Below are positions 23,397 to 35,984 of a DNA stretch of 64,000 nucleotides, one piece after another. Source of the stretch: Cercophora sp. LCS_1 (lineage: Eukaryota; Ascomycota; Sordariomycetes; Sordariales; Lasiosphaeriaceae); the NCBI GenBank assembly GCA_036250225.1, contig JAPZLL010000009.1, forward strand, positions 930,001 through 994,000. The letters are read 5' to 3'. The translations under genes and the position numbers were made by a program. The number at the start of each line of letters is the position of its first letter. Positions within the stretch are counted from its first letter, which is position 1. Below the pieces are notes generated by a model. That model had not been told where the DNA came from. It made no database searches and saw only the letters and a program-made list of their open reading frames with translations.

Positions 23397-26300
23397 TCAA
23401 ACACCCGTCATGACGGTATCGTCATTGACGGTGGACGGCACCGGGCCCCAGTTGCCCTCGTAGATGAGCGCGCCAGCAGTGCGACGATCGTTGACCCAAG
23501 TGATGGGGTAGATGTCGAGGAGCTCTTGGGCTGTCGGGCGACCCGCCGGGTCAGGATGCAGCATCTTTGACACAACGTTGTCGAGCGAGCAATCAGCGAC
23601 CGCCTCCTTCATGAAGTACGGCGGAAAGCGCTCTTCACGTCTCCGCTGGGCACCGAACAGATTGCTGGGGTCGTGTGTCATGGCCGCGAAGGGGAACTGC
23701 CGACGTCTGCCGCCCACGAACAGATTCTCGCTGAGTTTGTTGAAGCTGTGCTCAGAGTCGATCGGAATCCCGGTGGCATCCCGAAGCAGAGCCTCGCCCG
23801 TCGTCAGAGGCGCGACAAGAGACAAATCGCCGCTTCGCAGAGCCTGCCAGGTGGGGCCGTTATCAGGCAAGAAAGAATTGGTGGCAATCTCCAGAATGAT
23901 GAGGCCAATGGCGAAAATGTCAGCTGGTTTATCAACGACTCCTTGGAGAATCTCAGGCGCGATGTACTCCCGGTCGCCTTCACCGTCGACGCCCTTCGCA
24001 GCAGGCCATTGTACGGCCATACCAAAATCGCCAATCTTGATGGAGCCGTCCTCCGTTATGAAGATGTTTGCCGGCTTGAGGTCCAGATGAATAAATCCGG
24101 CATTGTGAATGGCCAACACACCCTTCTCACGGTTAGCTCTGCGTCACGTCAACTGAAAGAAAGTAAGCTTACCTGAAGCATCTCCTCCAAAATCTTCCAG
24201 ATGCGGAAATCATCCACACGGCCTGTCACGCCAACAACCTTGAGGAAGTTATCAAGACTCCCCTCGGTGCAGAATTCGGTCTGGATGTACAGGTGCCCAT
24301 TCAGCTCCCAACTATCGATGTAGTGAACAACCTTGTCTGAATGGCTCAGAGCTCGGAGGATTGACACCTCTCGAAGCTTTGCCTCCCGTGCTTTGGCGCC
24401 GCTGAAAGGTAACTTGAGCTTCTTGACGGCGTACACCTCGGTCTTGCTGGGTGATTGTCGGATCGGGGTCGTGGTGAAAGCGGCCATGAGAGACTGGGGA
24501 ACCGAGGACTTGGTCACACGATACACCTGTGAGAACTCGCCCTTACCGATGATCTCACTCTTGTCGAAACGCGCAACCAAAGACTCGTCGACGTCCTTGG
24601 GTCGATGCACGTTGTTGGGAGTGATGCTCTGCCTAAATTCGCCGAAGGGTGTAAAGGTCGCGTGAGGCTGCGTTGTCGGGGTTGCGGGAGTGCGCGAAAG
24701 TCCGGCCTTGTCGTCCTGGGAGTTGGAAATCGTGAGGCGACTAGCATCGAGGGGTGCCATCGCGTCCTGAGGCGTGCGCGGCGTGGTGCTCTCGACAAAT
24801 GCTGTAGCGTTCATGGGGCTCGCTGAAGCCGCTCCGTTAGCTTGCACGAAGAGTCGGCGGTTTGTTGGTCTGCTGAAAACTGGGGCATCGCGACCTTGCG
24901 CAGAGTCCATAATTGACGGCCTCACCACTTGAGTGCGGCCTGGAAGGCGGCATCTACGTGACACGGTGTCCACTCGGCCATAGATAGCATCAAGGCGCCG
25001 CTGGTCAACTTGACCATTATCTGTGACATTAGAGAATAAGTGAAACTTACTGTTCGGGCTGGAGACCGCCGGCTCACCGCCCAAGCCAACAGGTGTCTGC
25101 GAGAACGGATACACGCGCGGAGCATTTGGAGTCTGCAGCGGTGCAGCCGGGCTACCGAAGTTGCGGAGGAAATTCTTAGTCGGGGTCGGGGGGAAATCGT
25201 CCTGGCTTCCAACGGGTTCTCCGTGCTCGTCTGCATCCATATTGCCGTCCATGCTGAGTAGGCTCGTCTTCCTAGCATGACCAGGTCTGGTCGGCTGGAA
25301 CAAAAGATTGCCTCGCTCTCGAGTGCCAAAAATGTTACCGCGGGAACCTGATCCAAAGGGCGTCGAGGGGCTTCCAAAGGATGGGCGCGACGAACGTCTG
25401 CCTCCACTATTCTGTGGCGGGTAGGTGGCCGAGTTGTACTGCTTTTTGCAGGGCGTGTCGGGCATAGGCGCAACCTTGGTCCCCGCTTGCTTTGTAGGCG
25501 CAAGCTCGAAGGGGCGGCTCATCTTGGACACCAGGCCTGTCGACGCGAATGCTGCTTGGAAAGGCTTGGCTCTCTTGTAGTCAGGAGTCTCCATGGGGTT
25601 CTTGTCCGCAACAGGCCGAAAAGCGCCAAGTGGCAACGACTTTGAGAAGTTCGGGCGGGTAGGCCTGTCGACGAGATGAACAGGAACATGCGTCGGGGAG
25701 TCATTAGCCATACCGGTGGTCGAGGAGCTGTCCGAGCTTGTAGATGACGACTGGGTCAAGGTCCGAGAGAGAGGGTGAGGCTGGTTAGGCGGTCGAGGAA
25801 GTGGATGAAAGGAAGGATTCGGGAGCGGCGATTGCGCCGAGAAAATACTGCCGCGATCATCAGGAGGGAGATACTGGTCCATCGCAAGACGAGGCCTATT
25901 GCGCGACATTGGCGTTGCTGCTTCGTTGGAGAGCTGAGCCAGCTGCTTCTCACCAGCGCGACGGCCCCACGATGTTCGGGTTTCGCCATGGCGCTGCTGC
26001 AGCGTACTCTTGCGCAGCGAGGACGTCCGCTTCGGCATGTTAGCACCTGGTGTAGGCGACGGCGCAGGATCGCGGAAGGGAGAGACCAGTGAACCTGTTA
26101 ATTGGTACTCTTGGTTGGTATCTTCATGAATGTCGAAGTTCTGCGAGGTACTAGAGGGCGCTTGAGGAGTTGATTGGACGTCGAAGATATTGAAGCCGGT
26201 TGGGAGGCTCGAGACACCGTGAAGACTCCGCCGCTTTGCCACTGGACTTCCTTGGCCGACCTGATCGTCGACGCTCATAGCGTCGGCGCGCTTCAGAGGA

Positions 26301-26998
26301 CTGACCGTGATTGAAGTGATGGATTCACCACTCGTCCCGAGGATTTTGGAAAGATGTTTGGAAGACCCCGATACATCCAGGTGCATAGAGTGGCGCGAGG
26401 GTTTTTCGAGGTTGCGACGCGTCGCCGGGCTCAACGCGAGCGCGAAGTCGCTAAAAGAAGGGTTTTCCTGGCCAGCCGGCTCAGGATCGCTGATGGATGA
26501 AGGAACTTGGTTGCCCGAGTCTGGAGACGGTCCGAAAACGCGCTTCAACGGACTTTTTGGTGATACACGCGTCCTGGTTAGAGGCCGCGAAGTTGCTGGT
26601 TTTGACCGTGCAGATCGCAGCGAAAGCTTGACGCTGGATCGGAATGGATTTGAAGAGGTGTGAGATGGTTGCGGGGTGAGGAAGGAGCCCAAACCAGTGG
26701 CGGGGTTGGAGAAAGGTCCAAAACCTGCCGCGGTCGCTGGCGCCGTGGGTCTCGGGGACGGAGGAGTAGTTGACTGGCCAATTCCGAAGGGGTTCTCGAC
26801 CCCGGAGTGCGGTGTCGTGGGTCCGGATCCGGCTCCAGGTGATGCGGAGCTCGCTGAGGCAGCAAGACCAAACTTGGAGGGAGATCTTGACAACGATCTT
26901 CTCAACGACCGAACAACCGAGGGCGCGACGTCAACGTGGTGCACATGTGTGGGCGAAGGCAGGGTAAGCGTACCCCCGCTTCCACTTGAGTACGGCAT
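23397..26998 (-). CDS. WEE1: Wee1/Swe1 family cell-cycle kinase
   Basis: Complement of join(23397..24122,24173..26998), 1183 aa; the 50-nt intron 24123..24172 lies inside the kinase domain. Wee1 phosphorylates the inhibitory Tyr of Cdk1 and delays mitosis. The first 800 residues are Ser/Pro/Thr-rich with many SP/TP sites, as in regulated fungal Wee1. The kinase domain runs from about 806 to 1150: glycine loop IGKGEFSQVYR, VAIK-type YAVKKL, catalytic loop HLDLKPANIF, DFG in KIGDFGMAV, and the Wee1 signature EGDREYIAPE. The N-lobe EFCTEGSLDNFL is also typical. The frame is open above to 27121, but MPYSSGSG at 26998 is the more natural start. Confidence 0.93.
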
Positions 26999-29900
26999 CC
27001 TCTTTCTTTCAGCTCTTTCTTCCCAACTGCGTGCAACCCTGAACGACAAGCCGACTTGTGATTCCTGATTCCTCCCTCGGCTCAAGGAAGACCAGACATA
27101 CGAGCGCACACCTTGAATCAATGAAGTATCAACAGCAGTGACCCCGGTTGCTTGGCCAAGGCTTCAGCTGTTCAACACGGTGCAGTCGCAAAAACTAGCT
27201 TCGTCGGCAAATCTCGAAGGCCGGGAACAGACGTGAATCAAAACAGCGCAAGCTTCCAGAGCAGGTGGCGCGGTAGGCGCAAACTCAATACCGACTAGGC
27301 CGACAACGCGACGCGGGGTGGTGCGACAGGCAGAAAGAAACCGACGCAAGTATCGGCAAAGCAAATTAATCGATGATGCTATCCTCCAAAGGCGAACGAA
27401 CCAGTCGGTACCAAGGGACGAGGCGGGTGATGTTGTCGACGAAAGGCAACAAGGGTGTTGCGACTTGCTGGTTGACGACAGGTGGGGGTCGAATGAAGTG
27501 GCAGTGGGTCGGCTGCTGTTGCCAGAAGGGCAGGCAGACAACTTGACGATGATGAGGTGGTTGCGTTTTGGCGAGGACACGTCAGTAGAGGTCCAAATCG
27601 GGCATCTTCGAGGCTCTCAAGCCTCCTGTTGCAGCTTCCTTGGTCCTGGATCCGTCTGGGGAAAGCCCACTCTTTGTTGGTCCCGCAGGCAGCGCACAAC
27701 TCTTCGCGCTCGCTCCAGAAAACTCCCGTCGCAGGCTAGTTCGCTGGCTCCATATGCTGCCCAACGAAGCGCTGCCCAACAAACTGCGCGGTGCGGACAG
27801 AGGTCAATGGAGATGCAGAGCTGGCACCCCAGATAGTGTCGGTGATCGTGCGGGGAGTAGTGGTGGACAGTGGACAGTCGGCGCCAACGGGTCCCTATTT
27901 TTCTTTCCCCTGTGCGATGAGCGGGGATTGACGCAGCAGTGAGTTGATATGGGCCGGTGGTCCCAGAATCGCAAATCGCGGCGGGTCGGTCGGTTGAAAA
28001 CACGGGACTGTACGAAGGAGAGGTACTCTGAGGGAAAAAAGTCAAAGTTGTCGACCGCGATGTTGGGAACAGCCGTGGCAGAGGGCGACGGTTGATGCAG
28101 GACGATCACTTCCCAGGTTTTGCAGGTTGTGTGGTGCAAGAGAGGGCAGATCACGCGGCGAGAGCCTGCAGAAAGATGGGACGGGTCGTTGTTTACTTGC
28201 CCGCAATTCACGCGTTTCGCGTTGGGCAGTCGCGGTGTGGTGGCAAGGGCACCCATGCCATGCCTGGCCCTAGCGCCGTTAGCCTGATGCCCTGCTCCAC
28301 CATCTCGGGTCAGGGGGTGCGGTGTGGCTTGCCCCCAGCCTGCAGCTGTGTCTTCCCGCGTCCTTTTTTGTCCACCAGCGAGCACACACGGGACAGCAAG
28401 GCAGAGAGCGTGAGGTCACACAAAGAACGTCAATAGGGGGCAAATGTCTGGCCCTGTCAACGCAGATTCATTCCATTTCCGATGCATCACAACAAACCCC
28501 TTGTTTGTGGCAAACAATAAGGTCACTCAACCACGCTCACCTCAGTCATCCTAACAGGCTCGGTAAGGAGCTGTCCTCACCTTGGCTTGCCCGTATTACT
28601 CACCGCCGCGGATGGAGCTCAGGGCGCAACACGTTGACCATGGAGAAAATGGCAAACCGGTTCACAGGGGTCGCGCTATGTTTTTCGTGCCATCCCTCTT
28701 TGGGTGGGACCCAGCACCGTGGACGATCTGGCAGCTCCCAGTCAATGGATCCATCGAGCCACATTTCCAAAACCCGAGCCAATTAACTGCAGGGGCCAGG
28801 GGATGCACGCAGGCACGATACACCCACACCGCTCACTCCCGTCCACCAACAGAAAAAGCCGTTGCGGCGATGGACTGCCTTGGCTCTGCAGCGCAGATGC
28901 AGCGCTGAGAGGGTACAGCAAGCGGGGAAGTGGGAGGCTGCTTGCGATGCAGGTCTGAGGCCGAATTTGAGCCTTGGACAACCCTATCGGGCTTTGGTGA
29001 AGAGACAAGCTGAGCTTCCGCGTTGTTTGAAACGTCCGGTTGGCCATCACATGCCTGCCTGCGCAAGGGGAGCAAGCAAAGGCACAGCTTGTTGGCAGAA
29101 AGCGACGACCAGGACCCTGATCAACATCAGCCTCCTCCCGACTTTGACTCTGCGCCAGCAAAGCCACGACGGCCCAATTCGGCCCATCTGACTACCTGAC
29201 CTCTGACCTGTCTCGCCGCGAAACTCTACTGAAAACGCCAGCTGTCATCCACGACAAGTCGATGCCAAACACGGCCGCCTCGCCTTTTGTTTACTTTCGC
29301 CCCCATCCGAACATAACAAAACAAAAACAAAGGTAGCTTCTTTATTCATCCTCCCATGAACATCCGGAAATGCCGCGTCATTCAACCCTCGATTGAGGCA
29401 CCTCTTACCCGTCGATAATCCGTTATTTTAAGCTTCTATTGCACCCCTCAATTGAACGTAGAGGGAAAACGCGGGGCGGGAATAATCCAATCTCCAAAAT
29501 GATATTGCAACTTCATGCTCTCACTACACAACTACCCGCGCCCATATTCCCCTCCATCTCGCTTCCCCTCAGGGGGGCTCAGCTTCCGCCCGCGTCGCAA
29601 AGCTCGGCCCGTCCGGCAAGGTCCCCAGATCTGCCCTGTCACCACCACGCTCGCAAGACAAGGCGAGCACAGGACACAAACGCCCCCTGTGGATGAGATG
29701 CTGATGATCCAGCCCGCCCGCCACTCCCTTTTTGCCCCTTCTTCTTCCGCCACCCCGCAGAAGGCTAACGAGGGCCCAGTCCAGCCCAGATCTTAGCCGT
29801 AGCCCGCGGCTCCGTGATAACCTCGTCGCTTCCTCCTTTGTTTTTTCCCTCAACACATCAACCCCTCCAAAACTCCACACCCGCGTTTACAGTTCAAGAG

Positions 29901-31063
29901 TGGACACGGGAATCGCTTCGCACAACTCCACAAATGGCCCCAGATCAGGAAACCCCCAGCTGCCCCGTGCCCACTTGCCCACCCAAGCCCCCCTCCCCCC
30001 CAGAAAAGAGAACAGAAAATTGTGTGGCGGGCAGTCGAGATGCAGGGCTGCCGTTCTTCACCAGCCTCGCCTAGCCCCTCTATTCCCTTCCCAGCAAGGA
30101 CGCAAAAAGAGCTATCACACAGAAAAGAAGAAAATACCATGTCACACCGAGTCTTTTGCAGTAGTGTAGCGCAGTGCACGCAGTAAGAAAAAGTGCTGCA
30201 CAGCTGATTCCTACATCTGACCTGCGTGAACACCTCCACTTTCCAGGTTCTTCAGCGCAGGCTACTGACGCAGTGCAGCGCAGCGCATTGCAGCTGGAAC
30301 GACCGACCGAACGCATGCACTGCGTCCACCTCACCTGCAGCGCAGAGCACAACAACTGCACTGCGCAAAAAGCAGGAGACAGGAGAGAGGTTGGCCAACT
30401 CACCCACATCCACCTCCCTACTCCTTACTACCCCGTGCTGAGCAGCCAACCCGGAGGCCGGAAGCATCTCCGGTCCCCACGGTTCCTCCGAGCGAGCCAG
30501 CGAGCGAGGGCACTTGCTCCGTTTTCCGAGAGGGATTATCACCATTATGGGCCTAGCACGCCATAGGTTTCACGGCTTTTTTTTCCCGTTGTTCTATTGA
30601 ACTTTGTCTGAGACAGAGAGAGAAAAAAAAAAGGGCGCCTCCCCTCCCTCACTGACACTCGTTCCCTGAAGATCTTCCATCCAACAAGCGAAAGAAAAAA
30701 AAAGAAAAAAAAAAAAGGAGGGGAAAAGACACACCCATGTTCAAAAAGGCACGGACGGTGATGTGATGGCGAAGAAAAGAAAAAGCAATGTGGTTTCTTC
30801 CGCGCGTTGAAGAAAGAAAACAAGGACAAGGACCAGCGCGCGCAAAAAGGTGAGCAAGGTAAGGTAAGCCGTTGGAGGCCGCGGATATCCAGGATTCTCT
30901 TTTCTCTCACCGCATGATGTGTTGCACTCAGGTGATTCGGAACAAGTTCCCATTCCTATCTTTTCTCCTGTCACTGGCTTCTTCAACCCCAACCTGCTCC
31001 TGGCCCAACCAGGCACATCAACTCACAGAAACATCACATCCCTTCTAGCTTTTCCTCCCATCC
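26999..31063. other. 4-kb upstream region of WEE1
   Basis: No gene supported. It contains an ACGCGT at 28210..28215 followed directly by TTCGCG, about 1.2 kb above WEE1. A cluster of AGCGCAG/GCAGTGCAG words lies at 30163..30375. Purine runs on the + strand lie at 30618..30722, which would be pyrimidine tracts in a WEE1 5' leader. Several open frames exist on both strands but none has recognisable content. A long transcribed leader or non-coding RNA is possible. Confidence 0.4.
30163..30375. repeat. cluster of AGCGCAG / GCAGTGCAG words
   Basis: Within about 215 bp the word AGCGCAG occurs four times or more. It is often joined to GCAGTGCAG, and an inverted form CTGCACTGCGC also occurs. Spacing is irregular, so it is a cluster rather than a tandem array. 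Confidence 0.5.
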
Positions 31064-33152
31064 TTAGAAGTGGCTCCGGATGAACTCGCAAAAGGTATTC
31101 AAGTTCTCACAAACCTCCAATTTCCGAGCCAGACCTTCAGGCGTCTTGATGTTGGTATTCGCAGATGCTGCATTGTCTGAGCCGAGCACGTTCTGTGACA
31201 CGATGTGGATGACGCCGTTGGGCCGGATCTCCAGGACGATATCCGCAGTCCTGTCTTTGAGTGGAAAAACAAGTTGCAGCCTCGGCATAGGATGGACCAT
31301 CAATGTCACGTCGATCCTGGGTGGTTTCGGCTTTGCGACATCCTTGGTCTCCATGAAATCAGAGAAGTCGTCAAAGTTGGATTTCTTGATGATCTTTTTG
31401 CCCTTTGAGTCGTCCGTGGTTGAGGATTTGACAACGGAGGGTTTGGCATCTTCCTTGTCTTCCTTGAAGCTGGTCTCTAGTAGCTTTCTGAGGAGTGTGT
31501 ATTGCCTGATGTAAGGGAGGATGCTGATGATTTGTTGCGGGTGACTGAATGCGACATCGGACAAAACTCTCCCGTAAATCGGCTTATAGACCAGTAGGAC
31601 GTTCTCGTGCGTCACCCGTAAGATACCAGCCTTGCGCGGGGAGCCAGCTACAGGCCCGGGAGCTGGTGTGATGATTGTCTTGAGACAGCTGATTTGACGA
31701 GCCTCCATGGGATCATATCCAGGTGTCGGTCGGAGAGGAAATATGAGCGCGTCGTAGCTTGACAAAGTGGTGGTCGGTGGTAGCGGTGGCAGGCCACAGC
31801 CTTGCCCCTCGATGAGTTCCCAGATGCTGAGCGGGATGGGGACTGGGGGTTCAAATATCGCCTGGAAAGCCACTTGGGGTAAACGTGGCCCAGAGTAAGG
31901 TGCCTGGTCACCCGCCTTGGTTTGGTCATTCACAATGAAGGTACTGTCGGGCTCAAGCCAGTTGATGACCGGACCGTTGGTCAGCTCGCCGGGAAGGGGT
32001 ACCTTCTCAACTTCTTCCCCGATCCATTTTTCGGATATGCGGACTGGACCAACCATCGAGGTCATGGGCAAGGGAGCACACCCAATCCGTATCGCTCGAA
32101 TGGTGCCCTTGACTGTCCCGCGTTGCTCCTTTGTTGGAGAGGGCGACTGGAGCATTGGTTTCAAGTGGTTGTCAATCCAGTAATCGATAGTCAACCCAAC
32201 CGCATCCCTCCGATTCATTGCCGGAACACCACTCTTACTGCACATGACCTGCTTTTCAAGCCATGTGTCGTCCTTTCCCGCGAAGGTTGGGTCCTTGCGC
32301 GCCGAATTCGTCTCCCAGTCGTGAAGCCGGACGAGACTCTCGTATATACCGACGACGGCCTCGTGTAGATTCAGGTTCTGGCCATCGCCGAGCTTTTCTA
32401 GGTTGGCAATGGACTCAAAGTTGCGAGCGAAGTCATCCATCTCCTTCGTAAGGAAACTTTGCTGGGGTGCAAGCTGAAGATTTTCCGTCAGGATCTTGCT
32501 AGCCCCTTCAGCATACTTCTTGACGATATCAGAGGACTCCGGGTACAAAAGAGTTGCAGACTCAACAATGTGTGGCGAGGAAAAGGCGATACTAAGCTCA
32601 AGAGCCGAGCCACCGATGAAGAGCGTTTTCTTTGATGAAGCACCAACTGTGCCTTCCCAGAAGACCTCGAATCCATGTCCCTTTGCCAACCTTTCTAAGC
32701 CCTGCTCACTGACGAGACCCTTAACTCTCTTCAACGTGTTAGCGGTCGCCCACATCCGACCAGGGAATACATACTTTCAGCTTTTCCAGGACGTCATCCA
32801 GTTTCTTAGCGAATTCATTCTCGTTCTTCCCAAGGGCGTTCAGGCCCTGGAGCCCTAGGTCCAAACCCCCTCCTATCTGCAAGGCATTGAAGGCAGCAAC
32901 GGTCGAGGGACTGTCGAAGTTGAGGGCAGCATTCGACTGGCTGTTGGCCGCCAAGGTGCCTGTTGTCGCCGGCGACTTCTTTACTTGTTGTGGTGAAGAG
33001 CGCGGTCCATGTGGGGAAAACGCGGCATGGGCTGCTGAGAAGGGCGTTGAGACGGGAGGCGTAGCAGCAGCGCCCTGTGACTGCGACGGAGTTCTACCCT
33101 GTTGCGAGAGGGCGTGCTTCATCGCATGGGAGTTTGTGTTTGGGGTCGCCAT
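31064..33152 (-). CDS. MED1: Mediator complex subunit 1
   Basis: Complement of join(31064..32728,32775..33152), 680 aa; intron 32729..32774 is 46 nt with a GTATGT donor. Med1 is a middle-module Mediator subunit that links activators to RNA polymerase II. The N-terminus is Ser/Pro/Gln-rich and disordered (PSQSQGAAATPP). The Med1 domain begins with KLDDVLEKLKRVKGLVSEQGLERLAKGHGFEV across the splice (only short pieces quoted contiguously in the family), then ALELSIAFSSPHIVES and LHEAVVGIYESLVRLHDWE. The C-terminus includes a basic stretch KGKKIIKKSNFDDFSDF and ends NTFCEFIRSHF. Acceptor choice (TTGAAG before AGAGTT) is the phase-0 option. It is divergent from the coiled-coil gene. Confidence 0.87.
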
Positions 33153-34299
33153 GTTGTATCTGCGCCCAAGACTACTAGAGAAAGCCCCTACTATTTCGTC
33201 GTGGTTATCGACAAGTCTCGGTGTCGCAACTGATGTGGCGCTCTAGTTGTGGTCTGGGGAATCTGAGAGTTCATCCGGCGCAGTCAACTTGTGTAATGGA
33301 CCAGTAGGATGGCCTTTTTTTCAGCACAAATTTAGTGTCGCAAATGAAAAGTATTTGGTTTCATTTGGAAGAGATCACTTTGTAACAAAACTAGTGATGA
33401 TTTTGCTATTGTCCTTGTTTGAGAGCAAGACTTGAAGACGAGATGTTCTGAGATGAAAGCAGGGAGAAGCTTTGACCACTTTGTTGTGCCTGCCGTGTCG
33501 CAGCTCTCCAACAAAATATTCAGTTTCTGCAAAGAAATAAACACAGCGCCAAATCACTTCAGACAGCGGATCAAACCATGTAACCGTTGAAACTTGCATC
33601 CTCAGGCTTAAATAAAATTTTAATTGGAACTGTCACATAAGAAACGCATAGTGCCATACCGTTGACGTGGGCTCTCAAGATACCACAACATATGCTACGA
33701 TAAAATTGGTGCATTGGTGCGACGAAATGAAGCTCCCATCTCCGTCTTCATTCCTTCCAAAATGACATGGACGCTTGATATAAACTTATCGATAATCGCT
33801 TATAGTAGTGATCCTGCCTTTTTTTTTATCTTTAACATCATCGCAATTCCAATTGCTCTCCCTGCTCGTTCTCAAAGGCCTGCACAGTGGTGTGATACCA
33901 TGCCAGCCAAGTAGCTCATGCGAATTGGAATGACGCCAAAAGCGCGCGGCAAATGCCTCCAAGTAACATGCCAGAAACGGGATAGGAACTCTAAACGCAA
34001 CGCGGCTAAGGACACAACAGAAGCCCCATTCAAACCTCAACGACGACACCGACCGCGCGGATCACCAGAAGATCAAACAACCGCAGAAAGTCAGCCAAAC
34101 ATCGTCCAGCTTATAAGCGCAAAAGCGCAATAGCCGCCACTCAGCGCCCGTAACAGCCACACAAAACCCCTGAAGGATCTCTGACAAGCAGCCGCTCGCT
34201 AGGAGAGAGCGGAGCTTTGTGCACCCGACGGCCGCCGCAGCGAAGCCCCAGGCGCCAACCGAGAAAGGTCCGACACGACCAACGGGGCAAAAAACAATC
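33153..34299. other. divergent promoter region, MED1 / coiled-coil gene
   Basis: About 1.15 kb with AT-richer sequence at 33300-33850. No gene or repeat recognised. The coiled-coil gene's frame stays open back to an in-frame ATG at 34219. Confidence 0.45.
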
Positions 34300-35496
34300 A
34301 TGAACTTCCCAGCTCCACCAACCTTCCACGACCCCCTGCTGTATCCGCAATCCTCAACTCCATCCGCAGCCCCGCGACAGCAACAGCAAGCCCCATCGGC
34401 CCGCGACCAGCCCGGACCGCCGCCTCAACAACAAGCACCGCTGCAGCCAACACCCCAGCAACAGCAGCAACAGCTCCAACTCCTCATGAACGGCGGCATG
34501 AACGGAGGCGGCATGCCCGGCGCCGTAGTCAGCCTGCCGACTCCCGCCGGCCACCAGGCCGAGCTCAATTACATCTACGGCATGGTCGAGGAGCTCTCGC
34601 GGCAGCTAGCACAGAACCAACGGGCCCTCGAGGATGTCGTCGCTGGTGTCGGTCGCGTGCGCAACCGCGCACGCACCCAATCTCTCGGAAACGAAGATAT
34701 CATCAACGCCAACGCCGACGAGATCAAAGGTAAGCTTTCTCCCAAACCTCCCTTAGCCGCCCCTCAGACAGCTAACAACATCCCTTCAGCCCAAGATGCC
34801 AACCTCGACTCCCTCATCTCCCTCCTTTCGGAAGCCCTCGAAAAGACAAAATTATCGCGCGACGCCAACGCCGCCCTCCTCTCCCAGTACGCCGGTGCCC
34901 TCGCATCCATGCTCAAACAGTTTCACGACTACAAGGCTAAGCACGTCGCCGACGTTGCAGCATGGCACCGCTCTTACAGAGACCAGCTGGCCGAGGCCCG
35001 CGCCGAAAACTGCCGACTCCGCGAACAGATCTGGGCGATGCAGGCGCACGCCGACAAGGCCAACGACATGTTCCGCAAGTTCCGGACACAATACGACGAA
35101 AACGGGGAGCGCTGGGAGCGGAGAGTTGATCACAAAGCCTATCGCCAGGAGCTGAGGTTTTGGAAGCGAATGGCCATGCCCAACCTACCAGATGATGATC
35201 CATACTGGAGCGACGATGACGATTTGATCGACCCCGCGGAAAAGCAGAGGCAGAGAGATATTGCTAGGAAGTTAGCTGAGGAGGAGAAGGAGCAGATTGC
35301 GGGCATGGAACGCAGTATGGCTAGTATGGATGCGGCACTTGGAGGGGCTACGGATGAGAATATGCCGCCGCAGCAGGTTAGGGGCCCATTTCCGGGCATG
35401 ATGGGAGGTGTTCCGATGCAGAGAGGGGGAGAGGCACCGGTCCCACCGCCTAGGCCGGCGAGCGCGGCGAGTAGTACGGGGTCTACGGGGCAGTAA
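34300..35496 (+). CDS. coiled-coil protein of unknown function
   Basis: join(34300..34729,34790..35496), 378 aa. The start MNFPAPPTFHDPLLYPQ looks more natural than the upstream in-frame ATG at 34219. Order of features: a Pro/Gln-rich N-terminus with polyglutamine; a short conserved-looking helix, LNYIYGMVEELSRQLAQNQ; then LDSLISLLSEALEKTK; then a long heptad-like region of about 150 residues (YKAKHVADVAAWHRSY, LAEARAENCRLREQIW); an acidic YWSDDDDLIDP; a second helix EKQRQRDIARKLAEEEKEQ; and a Pro/Met/Gly tail. The intron (60 nt, GTAAGC donor) has no in-frame stop and is a multiple of three. I do not recognise the family. It may be a scaffold protein, which is inference from the helices only. 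Confidence 0.78.
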   Translation: MNFPAPPTFHDPLLYPQSSTPSAAPRQQQQAPSARDQPGPPPQQQAPLQPTPQQQQQQLQLLMNGGMNGGGMPGAVVSLPTPAGHQAELNYIYGMVEELSRQLAQNQRALEDVVAGVGRVRNRARTQSLGNEDIINANADEIKGKLSPKPPLAAPQTANNIPSAQDANLDSLISLLSEALEKTKLSRDANAALLSQYAGALASMLKQFHDYKAKHVADVAAWHRSYRDQLAEARAENCRLREQIWAMQAHADKANDMFRKFRTQYDENGERWERRVDHKAYRQELRFWKRMAMPNLPDDDPYWSDDDDLIDPAEKQRQRDIARKLAEEEKEQIAGMERSMASMDAALGGATDENMPPQQVRGPFPGMMGGVPMQRGGEAPVPPPRPASAASSTGSTGQ

Positions 35497-35984
35497 GGGG
35501 CTGTTGGGAAGGGGATGGATGGTGATGGCTTTAGGCATCTGTATGGAGTCGTTGGAACTTTGAAGCTTGGCGTTGCGTTGAAATGGCTCGGATGGGTTGT
35601 AATATGATATCCAAGATGATGGAGGTCCGGCTGGTAATGTGTTGGTATGAATTGAAGATGCTAATGCGTTCTTGCTACAGTTGAGCTTCTGTGACCTTGT
35701 TATTTGACGACCCGACTTGTGAATAATGGTATGTGAAGGTGACTGTGGTGGTGGCAGCAGGGTCATCATTTCAGGCATACATGACTTTAATGCAACTTGT
35801 GGCTGCCCATACCGCTCAAGGAGTTTACGCGAGCCACCTTTGTCCCTATATATAAACAAACTACTCTACATAAGCCTGAGATTCGGGTGGATTATACCTA
35901 CTTGGTCGACAATCCTCTTCGAGTGTGGTGGCTGTGCCCCTTCCCCACGCGATGAGTCAATGACTGTTTACACCACTCCAAAAT

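Noticed and set aside
25021..25050. GTAAGT...CACAG inside WEE1 as an intron
   Set aside because: Only 30 nt, below any plausible intron length, and it reads as in-frame protein (KFHLFSNVT).
30618..30722. A/G homopolymer tracts as a transposon poly-A tail
   Set aside because: Mixed purine runs without any adjacent retroelement coding sequence or target-site duplication.
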